64,000 nucleotides of DNA from CAYNHQ01 sp964397255. GTDB lineage: Bacteria > Bdellovibrionota_G > JALEGL01 > DATDPG01. Position 1 is the stretch's first letter. Each line of letters starts with the position of its first letter. The notes beneath the pieces are model-generated. The model saw only the letters and a program-made list of their open reading frames with translations. It searched no databases and had not been told where the DNA came from. Below, piece by piece: positions 1-9,094 of the stretch. The DNA lies in contig CAYNHQ010000006.1 of NCBI GenBank assembly GCA_964397255.1, positions 62,001 through 126,000 of the forward strand, read 5' to 3'. Both the position numbers and the translations under genes were made by a program.

Positions 1-2
1 CT

Positions 3-1784
3 CTGCGCAAAGCAACGAACAAACCATTTACGTCCCCCCTTGATCTGGTTCGAGAGCGAGGAATTCGATTTGTACTGGGCTTTGTTCGTGAAGATCGCCG
101 GCGGCGACCCTACCTTCATCCTCTAGGTCGCCAAATTCCCTTTGGAATTGAGTTGATTCCGCCCTTGCCCAAAAGTTGGAGCCGGCGGGAGAACCCGGTG
201 GTAGCCGTTGAAATTGATTCGAAACGGTCGACAGCGGATCTTCTTCGTGGAAGGGTGGTGGAAATCCTTGGGAATATTGACGCTCCCACCACGGATTCAA
301 AGCGCGTCATTCTCCGACACGATTTGCCTCGGGAGTTTCCCCCAAGTGTCCTCCTCCATTCGAACGAAGTTTCTACGAAACTGACAGAGAAGGAAATTTC
401 CGGACGAAGAGATTTAAGAAGCCTCCCCTTTGTTACCATCGATGGCGCCGATGCCCGCGATCATGACGATGCCATTGTCATGGAGGATTCCACTACATGT
501 TGGGTGGCCATTGCCGACGTGGGTCACTATATCGCGCCCGACAGCCCTCTGGACCATGAGGCGGCCTCCCGAGCAAACAGCTACTACTTCCCTGATCTCG
601 TTCTTCCCATGCTTCCCGAGAGACTCTCAAATAACATATGCAGCCTTCGCCCAAAAGAAGATCGGTTAGTGCTTGCGGCAAAACTTCAATTTACTCTCGA
701 TGGCACACTCGAAAGAACCACGCTGGTCGGAGGTATTATTTGTTCTCAGGCGCGACTCACCTACGAAGGCGTCGACGAGGCTTTTGCCCGAGGCCGCGCC
801 TCAAATGTTCCACCTGAAATTCTTCCCATGCTTCGGAATCTAAAGACTCTCGCGGAAAAAATATTTGATTCGCGAATGAAGGAAGGAGGAATTGATTTCG
901 ATTTTTCCGAAACCAAAGTCATATTAAACGAGCATGGCGATGTGGAAGCCATGGCGCGTCGAGTACGGACGCCTTCGCAACGAATTGTGGAAGAGCTTAT
1001 GTTGGCCGCCAATCGCGGCGTAGCGGAGGTACTTGGAAAAGCGGGTTACCCGCTGGTTTATCGAATCCACTATTTACCCCAACCCAAAAAACTGAAGGAA
1101 TATCTGAATGTCCTTCGGGCGTATGGGTTCAAAGTTCGCATGGAGCCCGAGCAGGCGGATCCCAAAGAATTGGGAAAAGTTCTGCTTCAAATCGGCAGTA
1201 CACCCCGTGGCAAAGTATTGACGGCACTTGCTTTGCGTGCGATGGCTCAGGCCGCTTACTCGCCCCAAAATGTTGGCCATTATGGACTTGGTTTTCAAGA
1301 ATACGTTCATTTTACATCTCCGATTCGTCGATATGCCGATCTCGTGGTGCATCGCCAAGTTCGCCGCTATCTTCGAAAAGAAAATCCGAAATCGGGAATA
1401 CTGTTCCCTCCCCGTTTTGGGTCAATGGAAAATCTATCGCTCCACATTTCGGCGCTGGAGCGAACCGCGCAATTGGCGGAACGGGAAATTCAGCAACTTA
1501 AAGGAATTCGATTCTTAATGAAGAAGAGGGGCCGGCTCTTTTGGGGAATCGTAGTGGGAATGATTGAGCATGGCTTTTTCGTGGAGCTTGAAGATCATTC
1601 CGTCGAAGGAATGGTCCACGTTCGTCGCCTCCCCCAAGATCGGTATGAATTCGATCCGGCGACAATGACCTTTAACGGGAGAAAGCGAGGACGAGTGTTT
1701 CGATTGGGAGATCGACTTCGGCTTCGCCTAGAAGAAGCCTCTTTGGAAGAAGCTCGGATCGATTTTTCGCTGGCTGGAAGCTAG
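3..1784 (+). CDS. rnr: Ribonuclease R (RNB family), 5' end outside the window
   Basis: Processive 3'-5' exoribonuclease that degrades structured RNA. The reading frame is open from position 3 with no stop, so the gene begins upstream of the window; the in-frame TTG at 153 is not the likely start. The first ~50 visible residues look like the end of a cold-shock (CSD) domain. The RNB catalytic core follows, with the Asp cluster TIDGADARDHDDA at about 436-474 and the conserved FTSPIRRYADLVVHR at about 1312-1356. An S1 RNA-binding domain occupies about 1530-1775. The S1 domain and overall length favour RNase R over RNase II, though RNase II cannot be excluded without the N-terminus. The ubiB-like gene follows after 45 bp. 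Confidence 0.93.
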   Translation: MRKATNKPFTSPLDLVRERGIRFVLGFVREDRRRRPYLHPLGRQIPFGIELIPPLPKSWSRRENPVVAVEIDSKRSTADLLRGRVVEILGNIDAPTTDSKRVILRHDLPREFPPSVLLHSNEVSTKLTEKEISGRRDLRSLPFVTIDGADARDHDDAIVMEDSTTCWVAIADVGHYIAPDSPLDHEAASRANSYYFPDLVLPMLPERLSNNICSLRPKEDRLVLAAKLQFTLDGTLERTTLVGGIICSQARLTYEGVDEAFARGRASNVPPEILPMLRNLKTLAEKIFDSRMKEGGIDFDFSETKVILNEHGDVEAMARRVRTPSQRIVEELMLAANRGVAEVLGKAGYPLVYRIHYLPQPKKLKEYLNVLRAYGFKVRMEPEQADPKELGKVLLQIGSTPRGKVLTALALRAMAQAAYSPQNVGHYGLGFQEYVHFTSPIRRYADLVVHRQVRRYLRKENPKSGILFPPRFGSMENLSLHISALERTAQLAEREIQQLKGIRFLMKKRGRLFWGIVVGMIEHGFFVELEDHSVEGMVHVRRLPQDRYEFDPATMTFNGRKRGRVFRLGDRLRLRLEEASLEEARIDFSLAGS

Positions 1785-1829
1785 GGGTCGCGGCTTGCAT
1801 TTGGCCTAGGCCTCAGCGAGGATGCCCCC

Positions 1830-3527
1830 ATGGAGCGAGCACGCAAACGGTCGATTTTGGGGCCCATCCCAAAAATCAACCAAACCTACAAGAATATCCG
1901 CCGGATGCGTACGATTGTGGCGGTTCTCGCCCGCCATGGATTCTCGCAGCTGATTGAACTTGTGGGTTTGGCAAAGCTTCTCCCCTCCCACCGGGCTGAC
2001 CCCTCAAACCCACGCCAGTCGATTCCCGAGCGCCTTTGTGTGGCTTTTGAAGAATTGGGCCCCACATTCGTGAAGCTCGGACAAATGCTCGGCAGCCGCC
2101 CTGATCTCGTAACTCCCGGCGTCGCGCAAGTTTTTCAACGCCTGCAAGATCAGGTCCGGCCTCTTCCCACAAGTGAAATTCGTGAAATGATTGAAAAAGA
2201 GTTCGAGGATTCCATCGTTTCCCTTTTTGCGGAATTCGATGATGCCCCGCTCGCGGCCGCGAGTATCGCGCAAGTCCATCGCGCCACACTCCATACAGGC
2301 GAATCCGTCGTCGTAAAAATCCAGCGCCCCGGCATTGAACGGGTGATTGAAACGGATCTTTCTATTCTCTTTCTCCTGGCCAAACTTGCGGAGCGCTATA
2401 TCCCTGAGATCTCGGCATTCGATCCCGTGGCCATCATCGATGAATTTGCCGGAACCGTGAAACGTGCCACCGACTTTATTGAAGAAGGGCACAACATCGA
2501 TGCGATTGGAAATCAATTTAAAGAAAGCAACGACATTCTCATTCCGAAAGTTTTTTGGGAACTTTCCTCCAAACGTGTGCTGACGATGGAGTGGATTGAG
2601 GGCATTCCCATTAAGAATGTCCATCGCCTGGAGGAAGAGGGCTACGATTTAAAGCGTGTATGCGAGATCGGAGTCGATGCTTTCTTTCGCCAGGTTTTCA
2701 TTCATGGCCTCTTCCATGCCGATCTTCATGGAGGAAATATTCTGGTTCTTCCCGAAAATCGAATCGCCTTTATCGATTTTGGCGAAGTCGGCCGAATTGG
2801 ATCCAATGCACAAACTTCCATCGCCCATTTGTTTGTCTCGCTTTTGGCGAGAGATTTCACCAGCGTAGCCCGTGAATATATGGAGCTTGGCACTATCAAA
2901 GGATCGGTGGATGTAGCGCGCTTTGCCGACGACCTGGAAAAATTTCTCTCTCCGCTGTTCGGCCGAAAAATCAGTGAAGTCCGTTTCGCCGAAATACTTA
3001 CTCGGGCCGCCGGGATCGCTGCCGATCATCAAATTCGCCTGCCTCGTGATTTGGTCCTGGTGGGCAAGGTGATCGTGACCATGGAGGATATTGTTCGAAA
3101 GCTTGATCCCGAGTTTGACATTTTGAATTACGGGGGAACATTTGCGAAAAGTCTCATTAAGGAAAAATTCCGGCCCGAGAAGTTGGCCAAAGATCTGGTT
3201 TGGAATCTCCGCGATCTAAACGAGCTTTCAAAATCTCTCCCAAGCCAACTCAAACAAGTCATTCAGAAAATTTCAAATGATGAATTCGCCATTCAACTCG
3301 AAGTCAAGCACCTGTCTCGTGCCGCGAACGAGTTTCACCGCGGGTCGCGGCGCATGGCGTACGCGGTTGTCATCGCAGGACTTCTTATCGCGTCTTCCAT
3401 TTCTGTGATGAGTGACCGAGGTCCTCACTATTTGGATGTCCCGATCTTCGGTCTCGGCGGTTATTTGCTTGCCGGGGGGCTTAGTCTCCTTTTCATTCTC
3501 TCCATTCGAAAATCGGGCGACGATTGA
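1830..3527 (+). CDS. ubiB: UbiB/ABC1-family atypical protein kinase
   Basis: Member of the AarF/UbiB/ADCK family, which supports ubiquinone or isoprenoid lipid biosynthesis, probably through ATPase activity. The 565 residues carry the family KxGQ motif (K82-LGQ), an Ala-rich nucleotide loop (LAAASIAQVH, ~141-150), the lysine in VVVKIQRPG (~163), HADLHGGN near residue 297 and the IDFGEVG metal motif. Two transmembrane helices close the C-terminus (~513-531 and 541-558), as in UbiB. An ATG start is preceded by GAGG. No other ubiquinone gene is nearby, so the quinone role rests on the family. The stop overlaps the start of the cytochrome gene by one base. Confidence 0.9.
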   Translation: MERARKRSILGPIPKINQTYKNIRRMRTIVAVLARHGFSQLIELVGLAKLLPSHRADPSNPRQSIPERLCVAFEELGPTFVKLGQMLGSRPDLVTPGVAQVFQRLQDQVRPLPTSEIREMIEKEFEDSIVSLFAEFDDAPLAAASIAQVHRATLHTGESVVVKIQRPGIERVIETDLSILFLLAKLAERYIPEISAFDPVAIIDEFAGTVKRATDFIEEGHNIDAIGNQFKESNDILIPKVFWELSSKRVLTMEWIEGIPIKNVHRLEEEGYDLKRVCEIGVDAFFRQVFIHGLFHADLHGGNILVLPENRIAFIDFGEVGRIGSNAQTSIAHLFVSLLARDFTSVAREYMELGTIKGSVDVARFADDLEKFLSPLFGRKISEVRFAEILTRAAGIAADHQIRLPRDLVLVGKVIVTMEDIVRKLDPEFDILNYGGTFAKSLIKEKFRPEKLAKDLVWNLRDLNELSKSLPSQLKQVIQKISNDEFAIQLEVKHLSRAANEFHRGSRRMAYAVVIAGLLIASSISVMSDRGPHYLDVPIFGLGGYLLAGGLSLLFILSIRKSGDD

Positions 3528-3925
3528 TGCTTCGACTTCTTCTTCTCGCCTCAGTCATCTCGTCCACGGTCATCGCTTCTCAATCGTATAGCCCGCCCCC
3601 GCCTCCGAATCTTCCCGCGACCCTTTCACCGGCACAGGTGGCTATTGGTGAAGCACTCTTTGAGCGGAGTGTGTACGTGGAAGGGAAAGTGGAAACGTAT
3701 AATTACTTGGGCCCCATTCCCTGTTCGGCCTGTCATGATAAAGCTCGTGCCCTCAAGGGAGAATCGCTCGCGAAAAAATACGGAGACCTTCCTCTAAAGA
3801 TTAACGACGAAATTCTAAAGAAAAGCGGTGGCGATCCGCTGCCGCTACGCGACCCCAAAATGGAAGCCCTCGTTCAATACCTCACCAAAAAATACGAACT
3901 TTACCAATACAAACTCTCGCAATAG
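3527..3925 (+). CDS. Small mono-haem c-type cytochrome, periplasmic
   Basis: A 132-residue exported protein with an N-terminal signal peptide (LLLLASVISSTVIAS), a Pro-rich linker (~22-30) and one CxxCH haem-attachment motif, CSACH, at residues 66-70. Candidate axial methionine: the Met in PKMEALVQYL near residue 112, in a typical C-terminal helix. The function is electron transfer; the partner is not evident. The ATG at 3527 reuses the last base of the upstream stop (TGATG), so it is translationally coupled to the ubiB-like gene. The TTG at 3524 is in frame but less likely. Pairing with a quinone-linked kinase is suggestive of respiratory function, nothing more. Confidence 0.8.
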   Translation: MLRLLLLASVISSTVIASQSYSPPPPPNLPATLSPAQVAIGEALFERSVYVEGKVETYNYLGPIPCSACHDKARALKGESLAKKYGDLPLKINDEILKKSGGDPLPLRDPKMEALVQYLTKKYELYQYKLSQ

Positions 3926-3930
3926 CTCAG

Positions 3931-4455
3931 TTAAATCTTTTTCAAAAACTCCAGATCTTGAATATCGGTCGCGAGTTTGCGGTCGGCCGCGGCAATTTCC
4001 TTCATTTTTATTAAATCCTTCTTGTCGGCAATGTGAAAAACATAAGATTCGATTTTTTTACGTGTGGATCTCGCAAAAACGTCGCGGGCCTGAATGGGAA
4101 AATCAAACAATAGATCAATTCGAAGATGTATGGATGAATTAAAAAAATATGCACTCTTTGGCTTGTCGATTCGAAGCCTTGCGGAAGCCACATTTTGATT
4201 ATCGATGGTTCGTACGATATTCCCCGCCTTATCTATTTTCGACACGAGTTCAAAGCCGTGATTGTAAAATACCCCGATCAAACTCTTTTCCTCGCGGGAG
4301 AGTTCGGAAATCAAAAAATCGAAATCTTTTGTCACGCGCGTAGAACCCAGCGTGACCATGGCCATGCCTCCTACCAGCGTCACTGGATAACCTAAGCGTG
4401 ACAAGTCTTCGAGCAGTTTCCCGACCTCCCCTATAAAATCGGCGGGAGACTTCAT
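3931..4455 (-). CDS. Nucleotidyltransferase-like protein (AbiEii/MNT-type fold)
   Basis: A 174-residue protein with the signature of DNA polymerase beta-like nucleotidyltransferases: LVGGMAMVTLG (GG at 29-30) followed by a DxD pair in TKDFDFLI (D44, D46), then a third acidic candidate in LRIDLLFDF (~113-118). Families with this layout include AbiEii-type toxins and DUF6036-like stand-alone NTases, which modify tRNA or proteins. The start overlaps the upstream small gene by 4 nt (ATGA), so the two are coupled. This arrangement resembles a toxin-antitoxin pair, but which partner is toxic cannot be read from the sequence. It ends convergently 5 bp from the cytochrome gene. Confidence 0.68.
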   Translation of the reverse strand: MKSPADFIGEVGKLLEDLSRLGYPVTLVGGMAMVTLGSTRVTKDFDFLISELSREEKSLIGVFYNHGFELVSKIDKAGNIVRTIDNQNVASARLRIDKPKSAYFFNSSIHLRIDLLFDFPIQARDVFARSTRKKIESYVFHIADKKDLIKMKEIAAADRKLATDIQDLEFLKKI

Positions 4456-4649
4456 CGCTTATTCTGAAGCTTGCGAATAGCTTCCAGATAATCAAAGTTG
4501 TTGCGCATGGCTTTCGCTATTCGGAAGGATTCCATGCGCGCTTGCGCCCCGATTCTCGCAATTTCGGATCGACGTGTGTTCGAGAGCTTTTCCGCTCGTT
4601 TTAATCCTCCTTGCCGCCCCAACTTTCTCGCCATTTCTGAAATCGTCAT
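4452..4649 (-). CDS. Small basic protein, probable partner of the nucleotidyltransferase
   Basis: A 65-residue Arg/Lys-rich protein with two similar short segments, MARKLGRQGGLKRAE (6-20) and IARIGAQARMESF (30-42), a pattern seen in small proteins next to NTase genes. It precedes the NTase with a 4-nt overlap, the usual antitoxin-first order. A good promoter lies just upstream, with a predicted transcript start only about 3 nt before the ATG at 4649, so translation may be leaderless. An internal ATG at 4634 is the alternative start. Function unknown; antitoxin or accessory subunit is an inference from position. Confidence 0.55.
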   Translation of the reverse strand: MTISEMARKLGRQGGLKRAEKLSNTRRSEIARIGAQARMESFRIAKAMRNNFDYLEAIRKLQNKR

Positions 4650-4658
4650 CCTTTTGTG

Positions 4659-4687
4659 ATTTTAGCTTAGCGGTAAGCAAAATTCAA
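4659..4687 (-). promoter_or_regulatory. Sigma70-like promoter for the NTase module
   Basis: Read on the minus strand: -35 TTGAAT (4687-4682), exactly 17 bp spacer, -10 TAAAAT (4664-4659). Each hexamer has 4-5 matches to consensus. The predicted start is near 4652, almost at the ATG of the small basic protein. Confidence 0.5.
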
Positions 4688-4717
4688 TTTGTTTCGAAAT
4701 GCCCCCTCGGGACCCCA

Positions 4718-4741
4718 GATTTTGGATGACCCACCAAAATC
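4718..4741. repeat. 8-bp perfect inverted repeat, possible operator
   Basis: GATTTTGG (4718-4725) and CCAAAATC (4734-4741) separated by 8 nt. It lies between the divergent NTase module and the OMP gene, about 30 bp upstream of the NTase -35 box. There is no T-tract, so it is not an obvious terminator. A 12-bp AT palindrome, ATTAATATTAAT, lies at 4784-4795 in the same gap. Both could be regulator sites for either divergent gene. Confidence 0.35.
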
Positions 4742-4846
4742 AACCTAAAAGACTCGGTCATATCTATGTAAGTCATCAATATCATTAATATTAATCCATT
4801 AACCCAGGTGGGGCGCGTGGTCCTGAACTTGCACACCTGATCCTCT

Positions 4847-5725
4847 GTGAAGGTCTTTGGTGCAGTTCTCTGTCTATTTCTTTGGGGGGGGTTCGCCCTG
4901 GCCGACCCCGTCTGGGTACCTCCCAAGGGGACCTTTCACCTGGATACCTCCATCACGATGGCCTCATGGGATCAGTATCTTGAGTACGGCACTTCAGCCA
5001 TCGATCTGCCCGGCGAAATCGTACAGTACGAAATCACAAGCTACGTGGAGTACGTTCCGGTCGAGAATTTTTCTCTCGATCTCACTTTTCCGATCGTGAT
5101 TTCTGAAAGGAAATTTGTGTATGTTCAGGCGGACAGCTCCGGACAAATTGTGGGAGTGGGACTCGGACCGGGAGGAGAAATTCGCGATATCAACACCAAC
5201 GCGGGGCTGGGAGATGTCACGCTCGGGGCGAAATACATTTTTTGGGAGAAGGGTGTTTCACTTGGAGTGCGTCCTTATCTGAAACTACCGGGCACCTACG
5301 AATCGGGAGATGTCATCAACGCACCCGGTGACGGGCAAGTAGATATGGGACTGGGGCTGCTTGCGGGAACTTATTTCATGCCCATCCGAACTTATCTGCG
5401 AGGCACGCTCAATCTTGTGGAGCGATTCGGTCCCCCGACGAATCAATTGGAGTTGATGATTGAACCGGGCGTCAACTTTACCGATGCCATTGGAGCCCGT
5501 TTTTTCTATCAACACATTGAACAATTCGGGGGAGAACAAATTTCTTCGATTTACCTCGCCACCGATTACACGGCGTTGGAGGAAGATTCGGATCGAATCG
5601 GATTTGGGCTCTCCTATCGTCCGAACGCGCGATTCGGCGTTTTTGGGACTGTCCAACTTACGCTTGCCGGCCGAAACACCCCCAACACCAAAGCCTTTAC
5701 ACTCGGCGCTGATTTCGCTTTTTAA
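4847..5725 (+). CDS. Outer-membrane beta-barrel protein (Phenol_MetA_deg/transporter-like)
   Basis: A 292-residue exported protein: signal peptide (KVFGAVLCLFLWGGFALA, cleavage near 20), then alternating amphipathic strands and a terminal aromatic residue (GADFAF), the usual C-terminal barrel signal. The pattern GLGDVTLGAKYIF near residue 125 and later strands such as RIGFGLSYRPNARFGVF resemble the MetA-pathway/alpha-amylase-like OMP family, a loosely defined transporter group. The substrate cannot be inferred. GTG start; no strong ribosome site is visible. It converges on pnp, with the two stop codons overlapping at 5722-5725. Confidence 0.62.
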   Translation: MKVFGAVLCLFLWGGFALADPVWVPPKGTFHLDTSITMASWDQYLEYGTSAIDLPGEIVQYEITSYVEYVPVENFSLDLTFPIVISERKFVYVQADSSGQIVGVGLGPGGEIRDINTNAGLGDVTLGAKYIFWEKGVSLGVRPYLKLPGTYESGDVINAPGDGQVDMGLGLLAGTYFMPIRTYLRGTLNLVERFGPPTNQLELMIEPGVNFTDAIGARFFYQHIEQFGGEQISSIYLATDYTALEEDSDRIGFGLSYRPNARFGVFGTVQLTLAGRNTPNTKAFTLGADFAF

Positions 5726-7932
5726 TCTCGTCGATGTTCGCGGCGGGGACGGTCAGGGCGCGGGCGGTCGCCGCCTTCTCTCCGGGGGCGATCAAATCCA
5801 CCCCGTGAGCTCTGCTCTTTGGAACGGTCGAATGTCCCGGGAGCCACGACTTCACGATGAGAAAGTTTGATCTTCCCTTGGTGATCAATCGCGATGACCT
5901 TCACTTGGATCTCATCTCCCTCTTGGAGAACATCGTTCACGTTTTGAACGCGCCCTTCATTGCTATGAAGCTCGCTGATGTGAACCAAGCCGTCGGTTCC
6001 CGGCATAATTTCGATAAACGCTCCATATTCCATAATTCGCCGAACTTTGCCCTTATACACTCGGCCCACTTCCGGCTCGGCGGCGATCGCTGAAATGAGT
6101 TCCCTTGCCTTCTCAATGGCCGCAAGGTCTGCCGAGGCTACGGTTACTTTTCCAGAATCTTCAACTTCGATCTTCGCCTTGCTCTGCTCGACAATCGACC
6201 GGATCATTTTCCCTCCCGGTCCAATCAGCTCGCGGATCTTGTCTGGATTAATCTGTATCGTCTCGATTCGAGGAGCATAGGGAGATAGACTCGTACGTGG
6301 AGCGGAAATCGCCGCCTCCATTTTCCCAAGAATATGAATTCTCCCCTCGCGGGCCTGCGTAAGAGCCTTATCGAGAACCTCACGACTGATACCGAGGATC
6401 TTGATATCCATTTGAATGGCCGTGACTCCCTTGGAGGTTCCTGCCACTTTGAAATCCATATCGCCGATATGATCCTCATCTCCTGAGATATCGGAGAGAA
6501 CAATGAAATCGTCTCCCTCTTTGACCAACCCCATGGCGATTCCTGCCACAGGCGACTTGATCGGCACGCCCGCATCCATGAGTGATAGCGTTCCACCGCA
6601 GACCGTCGCCATGGACGACGAGCCATGCGATTCGAGAATGTCGGAGACCACTCGAACGGTGTAGGGAAACTTATCCTTCATGGGGAGCATTTTTTTGATG
6701 GCTTTGTGAGCCAGCGCTCCATGACCGATTTCCCGGCGGCCGGGGCCCCGAAGAGGTTTTACTTCGCCGACGGAATAGGGAGGGAAATTGTAATGGAGCA
6801 TGAAGGTGCTCGTTTTGTCCCCCATGAGCGAATCGATTCGTTGCTCGTCATCACTTGTTCCGAGCGTCGTCGTCACGATGGCCTGGGTTTCCCCTCGTGT
6901 GAAGAGAGCGGATCCATGCGTTCGCGGAAGAATCCCGAGTTCAATCGAAATCGGCCGAATTTCATTCGTGGCCCGCTCGTCCACACGCTTATGCGTTTTG
7001 ACGATCTTCGCTCGAATTTCAGAAGCGACGATTTCTTCAAAAATTTCTTTCGCCGTTTCTTTCTTTTCTTCCATCGACGCGTCTTGGGCGACAAGATTCT
7101 TAAGAAGCTCTTCCTTCATGACGGAGAGTTCACCGTAACGGGGAAGCTTTTCTTTAATTTGGAGAACGGAGTTGAGTTTCGTTCCCACGAGAGATCGTAT
7201 TTTGGTTTCAAGGGCCTTCTTTTCGGTATCGACGGGTGCCGTCACTTCAAACTTCGGCTGACCCAGGGCTTTTCGAAGTTCATCCTGAAGATCCAGCAGA
7301 GGTTGAACCGATTCAAAGCCGTACCAGAGGGCATCGAGCATTTCTTTTTCGGGAACCTCGTTTGCTTCCCCTTCCACCATGACGATCGCGTTTCGACTTG
7401 CCGCCACAATCATTTCAATGTCGGACTTTTCGAGTTCCGAAACTTTTGGATTGCAAACCAGTTTTCCATTGATTCGGCCGACGCGTACAGCAGCGATGGG
7501 GCCTAAAAAGGGAATATTGGAGACGTGAAGAGCGGTCGATGCGCCCAAAACCGCCAACACATCCGAATCATTTTCCTTGTCGAACGATAGAACCGTCGCC
7601 ACGACCTGTGTATCGCGACGATAGCCGTCTGGGAAAAGGGGCCGAATCGGCCGGTCGCAAAGGCGCGAGGTAAGTGTTTCGCGCTCGGTTTGTTTTCCTT
7701 CCCGACGGAAATAGCCTCCCGGAATTTTTCCCGCCGCGGGGAAGCGCTCAAAATAATCGACCGTCAAAGGGAGAAAATCCACCCCTTCGCGATCGGTTCG
7801 GCTCGCCACCGCAGTGACCAAGACAATGGTGTCCCCGTAACGGATATATGCCGAACCACTGGCCTGTTTAGCCACGCGGCCGACTTCAACAGACAACGGC
7901 TTGCCGTGAAAATCAATCGATACTTTTTTCAT
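5722..7932 (-). CDS. pnp: Polyribonucleotide nucleotidyltransferase (PNPase)
   Basis: Phosphorolytic 3'-5' exoribonuclease of the RNA degradosome. At 736 residues it has the full family layout: two RNase PH-like domains with a helical linker (~1-550, including FSFDKEND and the second-domain GTSDDEQRIDSL region), a KH domain with GPGGKMI (~570), an S1 domain (GRVYKGKVRRIMEYGAFIEI, ~620-690) and a short Arg-rich tail. Last gene of the nusA operon, downstream of rpsO as in most bacteria. GAAAGGA precedes the ATG. The 3' end overlaps the convergent OMP gene by 4 bp. Confidence 0.98.
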   Translation of the reverse strand: MKKVSIDFHGKPLSVEVGRVAKQASGSAYIRYGDTIVLVTAVASRTDREGVDFLPLTVDYFERFPAAGKIPGGYFRREGKQTERETLTSRLCDRPIRPLFPDGYRRDTQVVATVLSFDKENDSDVLAVLGASTALHVSNIPFLGPIAAVRVGRINGKLVCNPKVSELEKSDIEMIVAASRNAIVMVEGEANEVPEKEMLDALWYGFESVQPLLDLQDELRKALGQPKFEVTAPVDTEKKALETKIRSLVGTKLNSVLQIKEKLPRYGELSVMKEELLKNLVAQDASMEEKKETAKEIFEEIVASEIRAKIVKTHKRVDERATNEIRPISIELGILPRTHGSALFTRGETQAIVTTTLGTSDDEQRIDSLMGDKTSTFMLHYNFPPYSVGEVKPLRGPGRREIGHGALAHKAIKKMLPMKDKFPYTVRVVSDILESHGSSSMATVCGGTLSLMDAGVPIKSPVAGIAMGLVKEGDDFIVLSDISGDEDHIGDMDFKVAGTSKGVTAIQMDIKILGISREVLDKALTQAREGRIHILGKMEAAISAPRTSLSPYAPRIETIQINPDKIRELIGPGGKMIRSIVEQSKAKIEVEDSGKVTVASADLAAIEKARELISAIAAEPEVGRVYKGKVRRIMEYGAFIEIMPGTDGLVHISELHSNEGRVQNVNDVLQEGDEIQVKVIAIDHQGKIKLSHREVVAPGTFDRSKEQSSRGGFDRPRREGGDRPRPDRPRREHRRD

Positions 7933-7980
7933 GAGTTATTCCTTTCAAGATCGGTAGCGAGTCAGGAAAAGCGAATCAGA

Positions 7981-8238
7981 CTATTTGCGAATGCCGAGGT
8001 CACCAATAATCTTTTGATAACCTGTGGCGTTTTTCCGCTTGAGATAGTCGAGCAAACGACGACGTTGGCCCACCATTTTGAGCAGACCGCGTCGTGAATG
8101 AAAATCCTTCTGATGTCTTCCGCAATGCTCCGTTAGTTCTTCAATACGGCTCGTTAAGAGAGCCACTTGAATTTCCGGAGAACCGGTGTCCCGGTCATGC
8201 GTTCGAAATTTCGTGATGATTTTTGCTTTTTCTTCCAC
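7981..8238 (-). CDS. rpsO: 30S ribosomal protein S15
   Basis: Primary 16S rRNA-binding protein of the small-subunit platform. At 85 residues it is close to the usual 88-89. It carries the conserved DTGSPEIQVALLT (17-29) and the HSRRGLLKMVGQRRRLLDYL helix (47-66). It lies between truB and pnp in the canonical order and is likely co-transcribed with both. The gap to pnp is 48 bp and shows no clear hairpin. Confidence 0.98.
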   Translation of the reverse strand: MEEKAKIITKFRTHDRDTGSPEIQVALLTSRIEELTEHCGRHQKDFHSRRGLLKMVGQRRRLLDYLKRKNATGYQKIIGDLGIRK

Positions 8239-8263
8239 TTATTTTCCTAATACATTCAGCTAC

Positions 8264-9091
8264 TTATACGTTTTCTTTTTCTTTGTCCTCGTTTTCGGGG
8301 CGAAATTTCTCATATCTCCCTTCTAAAATCAACTGGTTGGCACGCCGAAGCGTTCGTTTGGAGATTTGAGAGGATTCCTTAAGCGTCAAAAGCTTATTCC
8401 CGAAAGCCGCCGCCACCGTCATGAGTCGATCGTGGACCAGAGCACGTGGATCGACGGCCGATTCAATCGCGGATAATGAAACCGCATCGACCGATCGAAG
8501 CAGACCGCATTCCATTCTTTCAATCGATGTCGTGACAGCTCCCGCTCCCAGATGCTGACCGATATCGTGAATCAACGATCGAACATAGGTCCCCTTGGAG
8601 CAGGTGACCTCCATTTCCCCTTCTCCATTTTCATACCAAATGAGTGTAATCGAATGAATTCGGACGGAGCGCTCTGGAATCTCGACCTTCTCTCCTCTCC
8701 GTGCATATTCATAAAGTTTCTTCCCCTGAACCTTCACAGCGGAATAAATCGGCGGCCTCTGCTTCTTCTCCCCAAGAAACATTTCCGCGACCGCCTTAAG
8801 CCTTGCTTCATTTACATCCACCGGGCGTTCGGCCACCACCTTACCCGTAGAATCGTAAGTGTCGGTTTCGATTCCCAGGCGGAAACCGATCCGATAGCTC
8901 TTGTCTCCTTCGGCAATAAGAGAACTCACTTTCGTGGCCTTGCCGAGGCAGATGATCAGAAGTCCCGTGGCATCCGGATCGAGGGTACCCGCATGACCGA
9001 TTGTCTTAAATTTGAGGAGTCGTCGTAATCGGGAGACCACATCATGAGATGTCATGCCTCGCGGTTTATTAATGAGAAGGATCCCGTTCAA
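8264..9091 (-). CDS. truB: tRNA pseudouridine(55) synthase TruB
   Basis: Makes pseudouridine 55 in the T-loop of tRNAs. The N-terminus MNGILLINKPRGMTSHDVV and the catalytic-Asp motif HAGTLDPDATG (~38-48) are diagnostic; RPPIYSAVKVQGKKLYEYAR and CSKGTYVRSLIHDIG follow at conserved spacing. A weak PUA-like C-terminus (~230-275) is present. It follows rbfA by 3 bp and precedes rpsO, the standard nusA-operon order. Confidence 0.97.
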   Translation of the reverse strand: MNGILLINKPRGMTSHDVVSRLRRLLKFKTIGHAGTLDPDATGLLIICLGKATKVSSLIAEGDKSYRIGFRLGIETDTYDSTGKVVAERPVDVNEARLKAVAEMFLGEKKQRPPIYSAVKVQGKKLYEYARRGEKVEIPERSVRIHSITLIWYENGEGEMEVTCSKGTYVRSLIHDIGQHLGAGAVTTSIERMECGLLRSVDAVSLSAIESAVDPRALVHDRLMTVAAAFGNKLLTLKESSQISKRTLRRANQLILEGRYEKFRPENEDKEKENV

Positions 9092-9094
9092 GGC

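Noticed and set aside
6625..7506. Long plus-strand ORF (293 codons) opposite pnp
   Set aside because: It is antisense to a certain gene, has no recognisable domain and reflects the codon bias of the pnp strand.
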